Source of the DNA: Chelatococcus sp. YT9
GTDB taxonomy: Bacteria; Pseudomonadota; Alphaproteobacteria; Rhizobiales; Beijerinckiaceae
Assembly (NCBI RefSeq): GCF_018398315.1
Contig: NZ_JAHBRW010000001.1
Span: forward strand, 2,612,501-2,676,500
Direction of reading: 5' to 3'
Length of the DNA: 64,000 nt
The notes beneath the pieces were generated by a model. That model made no database searches, was not told where the DNA came from, and saw only the letters and a list, made by a program, of their open reading frames with translations. This document shows, piece by piece, positions 8,459-17,450 of the stretch. Positions within the stretch are counted from its first letter, which is position 1, and the number at the start of each line of letters is the position of its first letter. Position numbers and translations under genes: made by a program.

Positions 8459-9394
8459 ATGAGTGAAGTTATTCTGATACGGACTCATTATTTTGATGAG
8501 ACCCTCGAAGGCTTTTGCTCTCGTCTCCAAAACGAATCGGGTCGCGAGGTCGTGGCGCTCGTTGATGAAAGCAAAGGACAGGTTTCTGTCCCCAACACTT
8601 TCGGTAAGGTTGTCCTTGATTTCGAGAGTCTAAAAGAGCGAGGGATTTATATTCCCCGCGATGCCGCGTGGCGTTGTGGGGATTATTGCTACTATGCTGC
8701 GCGTCTCGCGCGCCCAGATGTGGCCGCGTTCTGGCTTGTTGAGGGGGATGTCAGATTCAAGCTCGATCATCTGTCGGAGTTTTTCAACGCATTTCCCAAC
8801 GCAGATGAAGTTGACTTCATCACAACAGGATATCACAAATCGAGCAACAAGTGGTGGTGGTACAATGCAATGCATGCCTTTTCCGAACAGGTCTACGGCT
8901 GCATGTATCCTCTCACAAGGCTGTCCTCCCGAGCAATAGATCATCTTATGGTACGCCGTGCCGAACATTCGATCGTTTTTCAAGAACGTTTGTCAAATGG
9001 CGAGATGGGCTTGTCTTGGCCCAATGATGAGTCCTTTACGTCAACAACACTCTCCTGCGACGGCTTTGTGTGCCGCGATGTCAACGGTTTTGGTCGTTCC
9101 TTTCATTCCAAGAAAACTTTCCGAGTTGGGCGTCCTGTATCCTTAAGAGAGCTTGAAACGCAGCCTAATGATGGTCAGATCCATCATCCGGTTGTTTCAG
9201 GCGTGTCCTTTCTACGAAAAATGAAAAATTCATTCGGCTCATATCTAAAAAAGAATATGCCGGCGGAGGAGATACGCGCAATTTTCAACACGCGCCTCTT
9301 TTTGCTTGTAGCATTGGAAACAGATCCCGAGACGGCATTGAAGTTTCATGACGACTGTGAAGCTGCCTTGGCGCAATACAATTCTGATGTTTAG
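8459..9394 (+). CDS. Probable glycosyltransferase-like protein, AT-richer gene
   Basis: This 311-residue protein starts at ATG 8459, after a GAGAAAGAG stretch; a frame extension to 8414 adds 15 unlikely residues. The central segment AAFWLVEGDVRFK near residue 90 sits where GT-A enzymes carry an acidic metal-binding motif, and later segments such as WPNDESF could give further acids. The fold is a guess, and no named family is assigned. The DNA is visibly less GC-rich than its neighbours, with more A/T-ending codons, which suggests later acquisition. It follows the pyruvyltransferase on the same strand by about 100 bases and probably belongs to the same glycan function. Confidence 0.6.
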   Translation: MSEVILIRTHYFDETLEGFCSRLQNESGREVVALVDESKGQVSVPNTFGKVVLDFESLKERGIYIPRDAAWRCGDYCYYAARLARPDVAAFWLVEGDVRFKLDHLSEFFNAFPNADEVDFITTGYHKSSNKWWWYNAMHAFSEQVYGCMYPLTRLSSRAIDHLMVRRAEHSIVFQERLSNGEMGLSWPNDESFTSTTLSCDGFVCRDVNGFGRSFHSKKTFRVGRPVSLRELETQPNDGQIHHPVVSGVSFLRKMKNSFGSYLKKNMPAEEIRAIFNTRLFLLVALETDPETALKFHDDCEAALAQYNSDV

Positions 9395-9417
9395 AGCATA
9401 CTTTTGGCTACGAAATC

Positions 9418-9460
9418 GATCGCACCGCGTTTGGATGTTTTGACCAAACGTAGCGCGATC
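9418..9460. repeat. Imperfect inverted repeat between convergent genes
   Basis: GATCGCACCGCGTTTGG (9418-9434) pairs with CCAAACGTAGCGCGATC (9444-9460) at 14 of 17 Watson-Crick positions, around a 9-base loop. It lies between the stops of two converging genes and may act as a bidirectional terminator or be a copy of a dispersed intergenic repeat. There is no long T tract on either side. Confidence 0.45.
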
Positions 9461-9470
9461 TAGGCTGCTC

Positions 9471-9755
9471 TCAAGCGGTCCGGTTCTTCAGCGCGCCGAT
9501 GATCGCGGTCAGCAGGGCGCCGCCGGCGCCGCCGCTGATGATATTGGTGATGATCCCGCCAATGCTGAAATTGCCTGTCTGGGCTGCGGCAACAACGCTC
9601 GGCCAGATCAAGGTGACGATCTGGCCGAGGACCCCGCCGCCGACGAGGCCGGCGATGGTGTTGCCCATCGTGCCGAGATCGAACTGTGGTGACGCCTTGC
9701 CGGCGGCGTTGCCGCCGAGTGCGCCGGCGATCAAATTGATAATGAGTTGTTCCAA
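9471..9755 (-). CDS. Small glycine-rich hydrophobic protein
   Basis: This 94-residue protein starts at TTG 9755, supported by a strong GGGAGGA site 6 bases upstream. It has two or three hydrophobic, Gly/Ala-rich stretches (near residues 30-50, 60-75 and 75-90) built on repeats such as GLVGGGVLGQIV and IISGGAGGALLTAIIGAL. A membrane-inserted or amphipathic small protein is likely. There are no charged catalytic residues or cysteines. Function unknown. Confidence 0.7.
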   Translation of the reverse strand: MEQLIINLIAGALGGNAAGKASPQFDLGTMGNTIAGLVGGGVLGQIVTLIWPSVVAAAQTGNFSIGGIITNIISGGAGGALLTAIIGALKNRTA

Positions 9756-10009
9756 GCTTTCCTCCCGTGAGGCAGCCCTCTACTTGTATTAACCGAATCT
9801 ACTTGAGATGGTTAAGTAGGCAGCGTGAGCATGGCGGTTTTCAGCCACGCTTGCAAGACCTTCGAGCAACAGTCAGCCGCACGGCGGCAGCGTGAAGAGG
9901 CCATCGTGCTCTCAGCGTGTTGGCGTTGCCCATGTGCTGCCCTATTCGCGGCCGCATTGTTGTGGCCTCTCGCGCGGTGTGGTCCGCGGATAGGTGCCGG
10001 CCTTGTCGA

Positions 10010-10567
10010 CTATTGGCGAAGAGCCGTCGCGGGCTCTGCCGTGCGCCTGCGCCGTTCCCGGATTTTGCCGGCGCCGCGGATATTCCAGGGCAGATCGTAG
10101 TGGGCGATAAGGCCGACTTCGAGACCGGCGCTGGCATTGACCGGCCATCCGTTCCAGCTGCTGTTCGGTGGTGCGATGGTGAGAATGTCGAGAAACGCGG
10201 AGCTTTCCAATGCCTCGACAAGCAGGGCTTGCATGCGAAGATGTGTCGGATCGCTGGCGCCTGGGCTCACATAGGCCGAGAAGCGGCTGTTAAGGCCGGA
10301 AGCGGCGATGCCAACATAGAGCGCCCGCTCGCCCTGGACAAAGGCGTAGACGCCCGGCTCCTTGGGCAAGGGGCGTTCCAGCGCGAGACGCCCGCTCGCT
10401 GGCTTGACCCAGCGGCTCGCGTGCACAAAACCACCGCTGACAAGAGCTTTGGCGGTTAGATGAGGCTTTCCTCGTGTAGGCTTCAGCGATCCATAGCAAG
10501 TGGCATATGCTTTTAAATCGACACGCGAAGAATTATCGCCGCCTTCGACGATACCTGAAAATATCAT
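10010..10567 (-). CDS. GIY-YIG nuclease-superfamily protein
   Basis: In this 185-residue protein the GIY-YIG signature appears as GVYAF...ALYVGIA near residues 73-88. A conserved-type Arg follows in LNSRF, and an acid followed by the family asparagine appears in AGLEVGLIAHYDLPWN near residues 147-162. The domain is therefore probably complete and able to cut DNA. It is not preceded by UvrC-type extensions, and no phage or intron context is seen. It stands alone between a small membrane-protein gene and galU. The biological role is unknown. Confidence 0.72.
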   Translation of the reverse strand: MIFSGIVEGGDNSSRVDLKAYATCYGSLKPTRGKPHLTAKALVSGGFVHASRWVKPASGRLALERPLPKEPGVYAFVQGERALYVGIAASGLNSRFSAYVSPGASDPTHLRMQALLVEALESSAFLDILTIAPPNSSWNGWPVNASAGLEVGLIAHYDLPWNIRGAGKIRERRRRTAEPATALRQ

Positions 10568-10856
10568 TGGTCATCCCCCGGACCTGCACGTCATGGGCAT
10601 GGCTGAAAAGCGTTGCAGGGGTCGTCTAAAAAAATCGACGTGATGAAAATATCGACATACGACTGATGCCCAAGCACAGGTTAACCATCGTTATCTGTGT
10701 CGTCTATACGAAATCAAAGAAAATTTGCATGGGCAGGTTCTCGATCATTAAGAATGATCCAACGGCCCGCGTTGATGGCTTTCCAGCAAAGCCCGGCGAC
10801 ATCAGTCGTCGGGCTCGCGGCGGTATGATAAGGGCGGCTTCCGTTGAGCCGGCGGT
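10568..10856. other. Intergenic stretch, no recognised gene
   Basis: This is 289 bases of moderately AT-rich DNA between the GIY-YIG gene and the 3' end of galU. An 86-codon plus-strand frame (10666-10926) overlaps galU antisense and lacks family similarity. No terminator with a T-run was seen for galU here. Confidence 0.4.
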
Positions 10857-11777
10857 TCAGCGGCTCAAGATCGCGTTGATATCCTGCCTGAGGATGGGAG
10901 CGATGTCGGGCCTGTCCATGGCATAGGCGACATTGGCGGCGAGGAAGCCTGTCTTGGAGCCGCAGTCATAGATGGCGCCGTCGAAGCGGGTGGCGTAGAA
11001 GGGCCGGGTCTTGGCGAGCGTGAGCATGGCATCGGTGAGCTGGATCTCGCCGCCGGCGCCGCGCTCCTGGGTGGCGATCAGGTCGAAGATCGCCGGCTCC
11101 AGGATATAGCGGCCGGTGATGTGCAGGTTCGAAGGCGCGGTGCCCTTCGGCGGCTTCTCGACCATGCTGGTGATCTTCGACACCTTGGCCTTGGCATCCT
11201 CGACGCCTACGATGCCATACTGGTGGGTCTGGTCCTCGGGCACCGGCGCCACCGCGATATGGTTGCCGCCATGGGCCTCGTAGGCGGCGATCATGTCGGC
11301 GAGGCACGGCGTCGCGCCGTGGTGGAGCATGTCCGGCAGAAGCAGCGCGAAGGGCTCGTCACCGACGATCTCGCGGGCGCACCACACCGCGTGGCCGAGA
11401 CCGAGGGGCGCCTGCTGGCGGGTGAAGCTGGTCTGGCCGGGGCCGGGCAGGTCCTCGAGCAGCGCCTTCAATTCCTTGGTCTTGCCGCGGGCCTCGAGGG
11501 TGCGCTCCAGTTCGAACTGGCTGTCGAAATGGTCCTCGATGACGCTCTTGTTGCGGCCGGTGACGAAGACGAAATGCTCGATGCCGGCGGCGCGCGCCTC
11601 ATCCACCACATGCTGGATCACCGGCCGGTCGACCACGGTGAGCATCTCCTTCGGCATCGCCTTCGTGGCCGGCAGAAACCGCGTGCCAAGTCCCGCGACC
11701 GGAAACACGGCCTTCCGGATGCGGCGGGGGGAGGCGGTCTTGGCGCCGGTATGAGCAGAGACTGTGGTTGCGGTCAT
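10857..11777 (-). CDS. galU: UTP-glucose-1-phosphate uridylyltransferase
   Basis: This 306-residue nucleotidyltransferase makes UDP-glucose from glucose-1-phosphate and UTP. The N-terminal nucleotide-binding signature FPVAGLGTRFLPATKAMPKE lies near residues 25-44, followed by DRPVIQHVVDEA. Further GalU-type segments are FVTGRNKSVIEDHFD, LGHAVWCA, LLPDMLHH and MVEKPPKG. The N-terminus has about 18 residues before the domain, so a slightly later start cannot be excluded. It is transcribed away from the kds genes. UDP-glucose is the entry point for UDP-uronate and hexose donors used by the glycan genes in this region. Confidence 0.95.
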   Translation of the reverse strand: MTATTVSAHTGAKTASPRRIRKAVFPVAGLGTRFLPATKAMPKEMLTVVDRPVIQHVVDEARAAGIEHFVFVTGRNKSVIEDHFDSQFELERTLEARGKTKELKALLEDLPGPGQTSFTRQQAPLGLGHAVWCAREIVGDEPFALLLPDMLHHGATPCLADMIAAYEAHGGNHIAVAPVPEDQTHQYGIVGVEDAKAKVSKITSMVEKPPKGTAPSNLHITGRYILEPAIFDLIATQERGAGGEIQLTDAMLTLAKTRPFYATRFDGAIYDCGSKTGFLAANVAYAMDRPDIAPILRQDINAILSR

Positions 11778-12101
11778 GATGCTTGCGTCGAACTCCGGCT
11801 GAGACGGGGTGCTGCTCCCGCCTGTTCAATTGCATGCAAATAGGGCGAAATCTGAACCGCATGCGCGGCCGCCCGGGCTCCTCGCCGCGTGATCTTAGGC
11901 ATTCGCCCATTCATGGCAATCCGCGGCCGGTGCTGATCGTAAATCTCCTTCATTAATCTTATGCTTATGGCGAGCGACGACAATTCCGCGCGGCGCGCTG
12001 CCGCCTCATAGTTGCCGCACGGAACCCGTGCAGCTATGCAGGGGACGATGAGTTGTCGGGTGGCAAGAATGAGCGACCGGCGACATGTTGGAAGGGGCGA
12101 C
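11778..12101. other. Divergent intergenic region between galU and kdsA
   Basis: This is 324 bases with no convincing gene. Promoters for both directions must lie here if the genes are independently expressed. The AT-richer part around 11935-11965 (AAATCTCCTTCATTAATCTTATGC) is the best place for them, but no confident hexamer pair was assigned. Confidence 0.4.
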
Positions 12102-13031
12102 ATGCCCGGAATGAGGCCCATGACCCAATCTCCTCTTGACGTGGTTGAAATTGGTCGCAGACCGTCAGGACAGATCTCGACCTCTCCCGTGCGGATCGGC
12201 AATGGTCTGCCGCTTGCCGTCATCGCGGGGCCCTGTCAGATGGAAAGCCGCCAACATGCGCTGGAAACGGCCCATGCCTTGAAGGAGATCGCCGAGCGGC
12301 TCGGTATCGGCCTCGTCTACAAGACCTCATTCGACAAGGCCAACCGCACCAGCGCCAAGGCTGCGCGCGGCATTGGCCTTGCCGATGCCTTGCCGATTTT
12401 CGCCGACATCCGCAGCAGGGTTGGCCTGCCGGTACTGACCGACGTGCACGACGCACGCCAATGCGCTGAAGTGGCTGAGGTCGTCGATGTTCTGCAGATT
12501 CCGGCCTTCCTCTGCCGGCAAACGGACCTGCTCTTGGCTGCCGCCGCGACGGGGCGTGTGGTAAATGTCAAAAAGGGGCAGTTTCTCGCGCCCTGGGACA
12601 TGAAGAACGTCGTGGCGAAGCTGACCGGCGCCGGCAATCCCCAGGTGCTTCTCACCGAGCGCGGCGTATCCTTCGGCTACAACACGCTTGTCTCGGACAT
12701 GCGCTCCCTCCCCATCATGGCCCGTACGGGCGCGCCTGTGATTTTCGATGCGACCCATTCGGTCCAGCAACCTGGCGGCCAAGGTGACAGCTCGGGGGGG
12801 GAGCGTGAATTCGTGCCGGTGCTTGCCCGCGCCGCGGTCGCGGTTGGGGTGGCGGCGGTCTTTATCGAGACACATCAAGATCCCGACCATGCGCCATCGG
12901 ATGGCCCCAATATGGTTCCACTGAGCCAGTTCGAGGCGCTGCTCGGCTCCCTCATGGCCTTCGACCGCTTGGCGAAGACCCATTTGACCAAGGACGGCAT
13001 CCAGGCTGTCACGAAAGGACAACAGGCGTGA
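12102..13031 (+). CDS. kdsA: 3-deoxy-8-phosphooctulonate synthase (Kdo-8-P synthase)
   Basis: This enzyme condenses PEP with arabinose-5-phosphate to Kdo-8-phosphate. Signatures seen are IAGPCQMES near the N-terminus, [41 protein letters not shown], and the C-terminal SDGPNMVPL. The Cys in GPCQMES is the residue that distinguishes the metal-dependent class from the E. coli class, which has Asn there. The start is uncertain: the ATG at 12102 follows GAAGGGG by 4 bases, ATGs at 12111 and 12120 are in frame, and the open frame extends to 12012. The GTGA overlap with kdsB shows coupling. Its location with kdsB and kdsD, away from pyrG and eno, resembles capsule-type Kdo cassettes. Confidence 0.94.
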   Translation: MPGMRPMTQSPLDVVEIGRRPSGQISTSPVRIGNGLPLAVIAGPCQMESRQHALETAHALKEIAERLGIGLVYKTSFDKANRTSAKAARGIGLADALPIFADIRSRVGLPVLTDVHDARQCAEVAEVVDVLQIPAFLCRQTDLLLAAAATGRVVNVKKGQFLAPWDMKNVVAKLTGAGNPQVLLTERGVSFGYNTLVSDMRSLPIMARTGAPVIFDATHSVQQPGGQGDSSGGEREFVPVLARAAVAVGVAAVFIETHQDPDHAPSDGPNMVPLSQFEALLGSLMAFDRLAKTHLTKDGIQAVTKGQQA

Positions 13032-13771
13032 ACCCGATCGTCGTCATACCCGCGCGTCGTGCAGCGACCCGGCTGCCGGGCAAGCCCTTGGCGGATATTG
13101 CGGGGGAGCCCATGATCGTGCATGTCTGGCGCCGCGCGATCGAGGCCGATGTCGGGCCTGTTCTTGTGGCGACCGATGATGATGAGATCGCGGAGGCGAT
13201 CCGCGGCGTTGGCGGCGACCCGGTTCTGACGCGCTCCGACCATCCCTCGGGGTCCGACCGTGTTTTCGAGGCGATCTCGCTGCGGGATCCGGATCAGCAC
13301 TACGACGTGATCGTCAATATCCAAGGGGACTTGCCGACGGTTGCCCGCGATACGATCCGGGACGCGATGGCGCCTCTGACTGATGCGGATGTCGCGATCG
13401 GCACTCCCGTGGTGGAGATCACCATTGAGGAAGAGAAGACCGCGCCGAGCGTGGTCAAAATGATCGGTTCGCCGATTGGCGCACGCCGTTTTCGAGCCCT
13501 CTATTTCACCCGTGCTACGGCGCCGTCCGGTGACGGCCCTCTTTATCATCACATCGGCCTTTATGTGTGGCGCCGGGCCGCGCTGGCCCGGTTCATCGCG
13601 CTGCCGCCATCCCCTCTCGAATTGCGAGAGAAGTTGGAACAGCTGCGCGCGATCGAAGCAGGCATGCGCATCGATGCCGTCGAAGTCGACGCGGTGCCTT
13701 TGGGCGTCGATACGGAGGCTGATCTCGAACGCGCGCGCCGCATCTTCGCAGAAACGGCGGGGGTGAGGTGA
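13028..13771 (+). CDS. kdsB: 3-deoxy-manno-octulosonate cytidylyltransferase
   Basis: This 247-residue enzyme activates Kdo to CMP-Kdo with CTP. The N-terminal motif [22 protein letters not shown] is the CMP-sugar synthetase signature, with [19 protein letters not shown] and the IQGDLP strand (usually QGDEP) after it. The C-terminal segment [19 protein letters not shown] is typical of KdsB. It starts at a GTG that overlaps the kdsA stop, and its own stop overlaps the kdsD start. The protein is soluble, with no signal. Confidence 0.94.
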   Translation: MNPIVVIPARRAATRLPGKPLADIAGEPMIVHVWRRAIEADVGPVLVATDDDEIAEAIRGVGGDPVLTRSDHPSGSDRVFEAISLRDPDQHYDVIVNIQGDLPTVARDTIRDAMAPLTDADVAIGTPVVEITIEEEKTAPSVVKMIGSPIGARRFRALYFTRATAPSGDGPLYHHIGLYVWRRAALARFIALPPSPLELREKLEQLRAIEAGMRIDAVEVDAVPLGVDTEADLERARRIFAETAGVR

Positions 13772-14778
13772 TGGCGGAGCTCTCTGTCGTCGCCTCCGCC
13801 GGCCTCCGGAGCCCCGATGATGCACTCGACGTCGCGCGTCGGACCCTGCGCCTTGAGATGGATGGGCTTGCGGCCATCAATGATGCCCTGGGCGGCGAAA
13901 CCGGGGAGCGCCTGCGCGAGGCGATCTCTCTTATCCACAGGAGCTCCGGCCGTGTCATCGTGACCGGTATCGGCAAGTCCGGGCATATCGGCCGCAAGAT
14001 CGCGGCGACCCTCGCTTCGACAGGCACGGCGGCCTATTTCGTGCACGCGGCCGAGGCGAGCCACGGTGATCTCGGGATGATCCACGACACCGACGTGGTG
14101 CTGGTGTTGTCCTGGTCTGGGGAGACGGCGGAGCTTTCCGATATCATCGACTACACGCATCGCTTCAAGGTGCCGCTGATCGCCATCACCTCACGGGAGA
14201 GCAGCACCTTGGCGCGCGCGGCGGATATCGCGCTGGTGCTGCCCGCCATGCCGGAAGCATGCCCCAACGGGCAGGCGCCTACCACGTCGACGCTCATGCA
14301 GCTGGCGGTCGGTGACATGCTGGCCACTTGCCTCCTCTCCAACCGCGGCTTTTCGGCTGATGATTTTCGCCGTTACCACCCCGGCGGCAAGCTGGGCGCA
14401 CGGCTGAAGCGCGCCCGGGACGTGATGGTCCAGGGTGAGGCGATGCCCCTGGTTGCTGCGGATGCAAGCTTGTCGCAGGCGGTTCTCACCATGTCGTCGA
14501 AGCGACTGGGCGTAACCGGCGTTGTCAATGCCGATGGCGACCTCGCGGGGCTCATCACGGACGGCGATCTGCGCCGGACTTTCAAGAACGGCTTCACCGA
14601 CTGCCCGGTGGCGGATGTCATGACCCGCAAGCCCATCACGGTGACGGAGGATACGTTGGTGCAGGAGGTGCTTGCGCTGATGAACTCCGCGAGCATCACC
14701 GTTCTCTTCGTGATGAATGGCAAGCGGCCCGTCGGCGTCATCCATATTCACGAGCTGCTGCGCATCGGTGTCGTCTGA
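13771..14778 (+). CDS. kdsD: Arabinose-5-phosphate isomerase (KdsD/KpsF/GutQ family)
   Basis: This 335-residue enzyme interconverts ribulose-5-phosphate and arabinose-5-phosphate, the first substrate for Kdo. The SIS domain covers residues about 30-190, with VTGIGKSGHIGRKIAATLAS and LVLSWSGETAELSDI. Two CBS repeats follow (about 210-330), with LGVTGVVNADGDLAGLITDGDLRR in the first. GTG 13768 or ATG 13771 are both possible starts. The last 31 bases overlap the 3' end of the convergent glycosyltransferase gene. With kdsA and kdsB this makes CMP-Kdo from ribulose-5-phosphate; only the phosphatase KdsC is absent. Confidence 0.94.
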   Translation: MAELSVVASAGLRSPDDALDVARRTLRLEMDGLAAINDALGGETGERLREAISLIHRSSGRVIVTGIGKSGHIGRKIAATLASTGTAAYFVHAAEASHGDLGMIHDTDVVLVLSWSGETAELSDIIDYTHRFKVPLIAITSRESSTLARAADIALVLPAMPEACPNGQAPTTSTLMQLAVGDMLATCLLSNRGFSADDFRRYHPGGKLGARLKRARDVMVQGEAMPLVAADASLSQAVLTMSSKRLGVTGVVNADGDLAGLITDGDLRRTFKNGFTDCPVADVMTRKPITVTEDTLVQEVLALMNSASITVLFVMNGKRPVGVIHIHELLRIGVV

Positions 14779-17387
14779 CGGCGGCCTCGACCGGGCAGGC
14801 CGTAGAGCCCAAGCAACTGGTCGACAACCGCGTCCAGGCTGAATGTGCCGTGGACATGGACCGGCGCGCATTGCCGCGCTTTGGCGCGCCAGGCGGGGTC
14901 ACGCAGGATGCGGATGACCGCATCCGCATAGTCCGCCGGAGAGCGTGCGGCGACGACAAGGCCGCTTTCGCCGTCGGCGATGGCCTCCGCGACGCCACCG
15001 ACATCGGTGGCGACGACTGGCACGCCGAAGTGCTGCGCTTCGATGATGGCGTTGGGGATGCCCTCGCGCTCGGACGTGAGCAGTTTAACGTCCATGACCC
15101 GATACCAGTCGCCGACATTTGAGACCCGGCCTGGCAGGTGGAGCCGGTCGCGAAAGCCATGGTCGGTGCTGAAGGCAGCGACCGCGTCAGTCATGTCGCC
15201 GTCACCGATGATGAGAAAATGCGCCGTTGGCACAGCGTCGAGGATCAGGCGCGCGGCTTCCGCCCACCACATCGGGCGCTTTACCGGCTGCAGGCGGAAC
15301 GAGCCGCCGATGACAGGCGTGGCCGGATCCTCGATGCCGAGCGATTCACGCAGTGTGGTGTTTCGGCTTACATCGAGGCCTAACGCGGCGAAGTCGACCG
15401 CATTGTAGATCACCCGAAAGCGGCTGGCGTCGGGCCAGTCAAGCCATTGCTGGTCCGTGCGACAGCCGGCCTGCGAGTTGTTCAGGATCACGAAATCAGG
15501 CCGCTCAAGAAGCCGACGGTAGCAATGCCGCATGGGGCGGAAGTGCGTGGCCGTCTGGTGGCTGTTCTGCGCCCAGTAATCCGGCGACAGAGAGCCCCGA
15601 TGGATGAAGAAATGCGGCACGCCCACGATATGGCACGCCAGCGCTGCCGCATGCATGTCCTGCCAAATATGGACGGCTTGCGGCCGGTGATCCCACAAGG
15701 CCCGGCATAGCCTGATGATATCCTCTCTCATATTGTGGGGCAGAAGGGCGATCGCCCGAACCAGGCGAGGGCGATTGGCGAGTTCAGCCAGTTCTCTCGC
15801 GACATCGCTTGGGCACGCCCAGTCGCGGCCATAGACATGATGCGCGACGGGAAGGGCTTTCACTGCGTCGAAGAAAAAATCGTCGCCTGCCTTGAGGTGA
15901 ACCGAGCGAATGAGCAGCGTGAGCTGGACGATACGGGGTTCTTTGAGCAGACGCCGCACCATCGTCTGGGTCTGGCGTTCGCCTCCGCCTTGCCCGAGGG
16001 AGCCGGACACCATCGCAACATGGCCTAGCTTGGGTGTGTAGGGGTTGGGGCGGGCAGCCACCTCTTCCATGATCACGTCGACGAGACATTCGGGAAAACG
16101 CAACGGCTCGGACCCCGCGCCGCAGAAAGTTACGACATCCAGCAACTGCCGGTGGCGACGGACATAGAGCGAATTGTTGTCGACCGCTCTGGCGAGGCTA
16201 AATGCTTCCAGCGCTTCCCCGTGAAGATGATCTCGCATCAGCACGAGAGCGCGCTCGGCATGGATGTCGATCGGAACGCTGGAAGCGAGGCTGGCCTGAC
16301 GGGCTGCGATGTCGAGATGGCACAGAGCAGTGCGGCAATCGTTCCGGGCGAGCGCGCAGCTCGCGGCGAGCCAGGACGTGAGCACCCCGGGTTGGCGATC
16401 GGTGAGGCACCGCTCGATTGCCATAATGCCCGTGGCGTCGCCATGCCGTTGGGCGCATTGAACGAGATGGCGCATGGCTGCGACGACCGCACTCTGTTCG
16501 CTTGCGGGCTGGGCGTCGGGCAGAGCCCCGTTCGTGAGCCACGACGCGATTTCCTGCGCGAGGGCGAGGTCATCGCCGGCTCCCCGCAGGGCAGCAAGGA
16601 GGCCACGGCGGTTGGCGGCATCCGAACGCAGGGAGAGGGCCTTGCGCCACCAGCCGACGGCTTCGCCGTGGTTTCCGGCAGCGCCGAGAAGGAGCGCTGC
16701 GAGCGCTGCGCCGTCCACCTCCTGGCTATAGTCTGGCGCGATCGCCGCGATGAGCCCGAGGACACCCGCGTTCTCTTGAACGGGAGACGGTAAACGGGAC
16801 GCAAGATCAACCAGAATCGCGAGAGCCGCGTCGTAGCGCCTGTCCTCAGCAATTTGCCGCAGCAGGGACAGGATGAGGTTATCGTGGCCGCTGATCAGAT
16901 CGGCCAGACGCCGTTCCATGCCTTCGCACAGGCCATCGCCGCGCTCGATGTGGTTGAGCCATTGCAGCAGCGAAGGGCCGTGCAGCCGGGTGAGGTCCTC
17001 GCTCTCGGCGGTGGGGAGGACAGTCCGCGCGCCTTCGAGCGCGGTGAGCAGTGCCAAGCCGTCTCGCGCGGTGGCAGCGCTGTGAACACTGAGCAGCACC
17101 TCCTGAGGCCGCGCTTCGGCAATCTTGAGGGCTGGGGCTGGCTCTACCTTGGGCTGATGCGTGGCCACTGCCTGGGCATCCAGCGCCCGGATCCTTCCCA
17201 GGCAGTGGCGGGCCTCCGCATCGCGCGGAAGGCTGCGCAGCAGGCTTTCCCACACGAGCCCCGCTACTTTGTACTCGCCGTGTTCCATCAGCAGACGCCC
17301 CCGCTTGCGTAGGGTCAGCACGTGCCGTGGCCATCGGGAGATCAGAGCCGGCCCGGCTGGCGGAACAAACAGGGAGGGCGCGCGCAT
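14748..17387 (-). CDS. GT4 glycosyltransferase with N-terminal helical repeats
   Basis: This 879-residue protein has an alpha-helical TPR-like part (about residues 25-450) and a GT4, GT-B fold part (about 455-875). The GT4 part shows VSGSLGQGGGERQTQTMV at its start, GSFRLQPVKRPMWWAEAARL near residue 690, LIIGDGDMTD, and the donor-binding EGIPNAIIEAQHFGVPVVATDVGGVAEAI near 774. There are no signal or membrane segments, so it is cytoplasmic. A TPR protein gene lies 63 bases upstream on the same strand and is probably co-transcribed. The 3' end overlaps kdsD by 31 bases. The acceptor and donor are unknown; the position suggests assembly of a surface glycan. An internal ATG at 17288 is another possible start. 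Confidence 0.85.
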   Translation of the reverse strand: MRAPSLFVPPAGPALISRWPRHVLTLRKRGRLLMEHGEYKVAGLVWESLLRSLPRDAEARHCLGRIRALDAQAVATHQPKVEPAPALKIAEARPQEVLLSVHSAATARDGLALLTALEGARTVLPTAESEDLTRLHGPSLLQWLNHIERGDGLCEGMERRLADLISGHDNLILSLLRQIAEDRRYDAALAILVDLASRLPSPVQENAGVLGLIAAIAPDYSQEVDGAALAALLLGAAGNHGEAVGWWRKALSLRSDAANRRGLLAALRGAGDDLALAQEIASWLTNGALPDAQPASEQSAVVAAMRHLVQCAQRHGDATGIMAIERCLTDRQPGVLTSWLAASCALARNDCRTALCHLDIAARQASLASSVPIDIHAERALVLMRDHLHGEALEAFSLARAVDNNSLYVRRHRQLLDVVTFCGAGSEPLRFPECLVDVIMEEVAARPNPYTPKLGHVAMVSGSLGQGGGERQTQTMVRRLLKEPRIVQLTLLIRSVHLKAGDDFFFDAVKALPVAHHVYGRDWACPSDVARELAELANRPRLVRAIALLPHNMREDIIRLCRALWDHRPQAVHIWQDMHAAALACHIVGVPHFFIHRGSLSPDYWAQNSHQTATHFRPMRHCYRRLLERPDFVILNNSQAGCRTDQQWLDWPDASRFRVIYNAVDFAALGLDVSRNTTLRESLGIEDPATPVIGGSFRLQPVKRPMWWAEAARLILDAVPTAHFLIIGDGDMTDAVAAFSTDHGFRDRLHLPGRVSNVGDWYRVMDVKLLTSEREGIPNAIIEAQHFGVPVVATDVGGVAEAIADGESGLVVAARSPADYADAVIRILRDPAWRAKARQCAPVHVHGTFSLDAVVDQLLGLYGLPGRGRRQTTPMRSSS

Positions 17388-17450
17388 GGCTGGAAGTCCG
17401 CTTTTGCTTCGCGTCAGGAACGAGCTTCAAATGGGGCGCAGCAATGGGGT

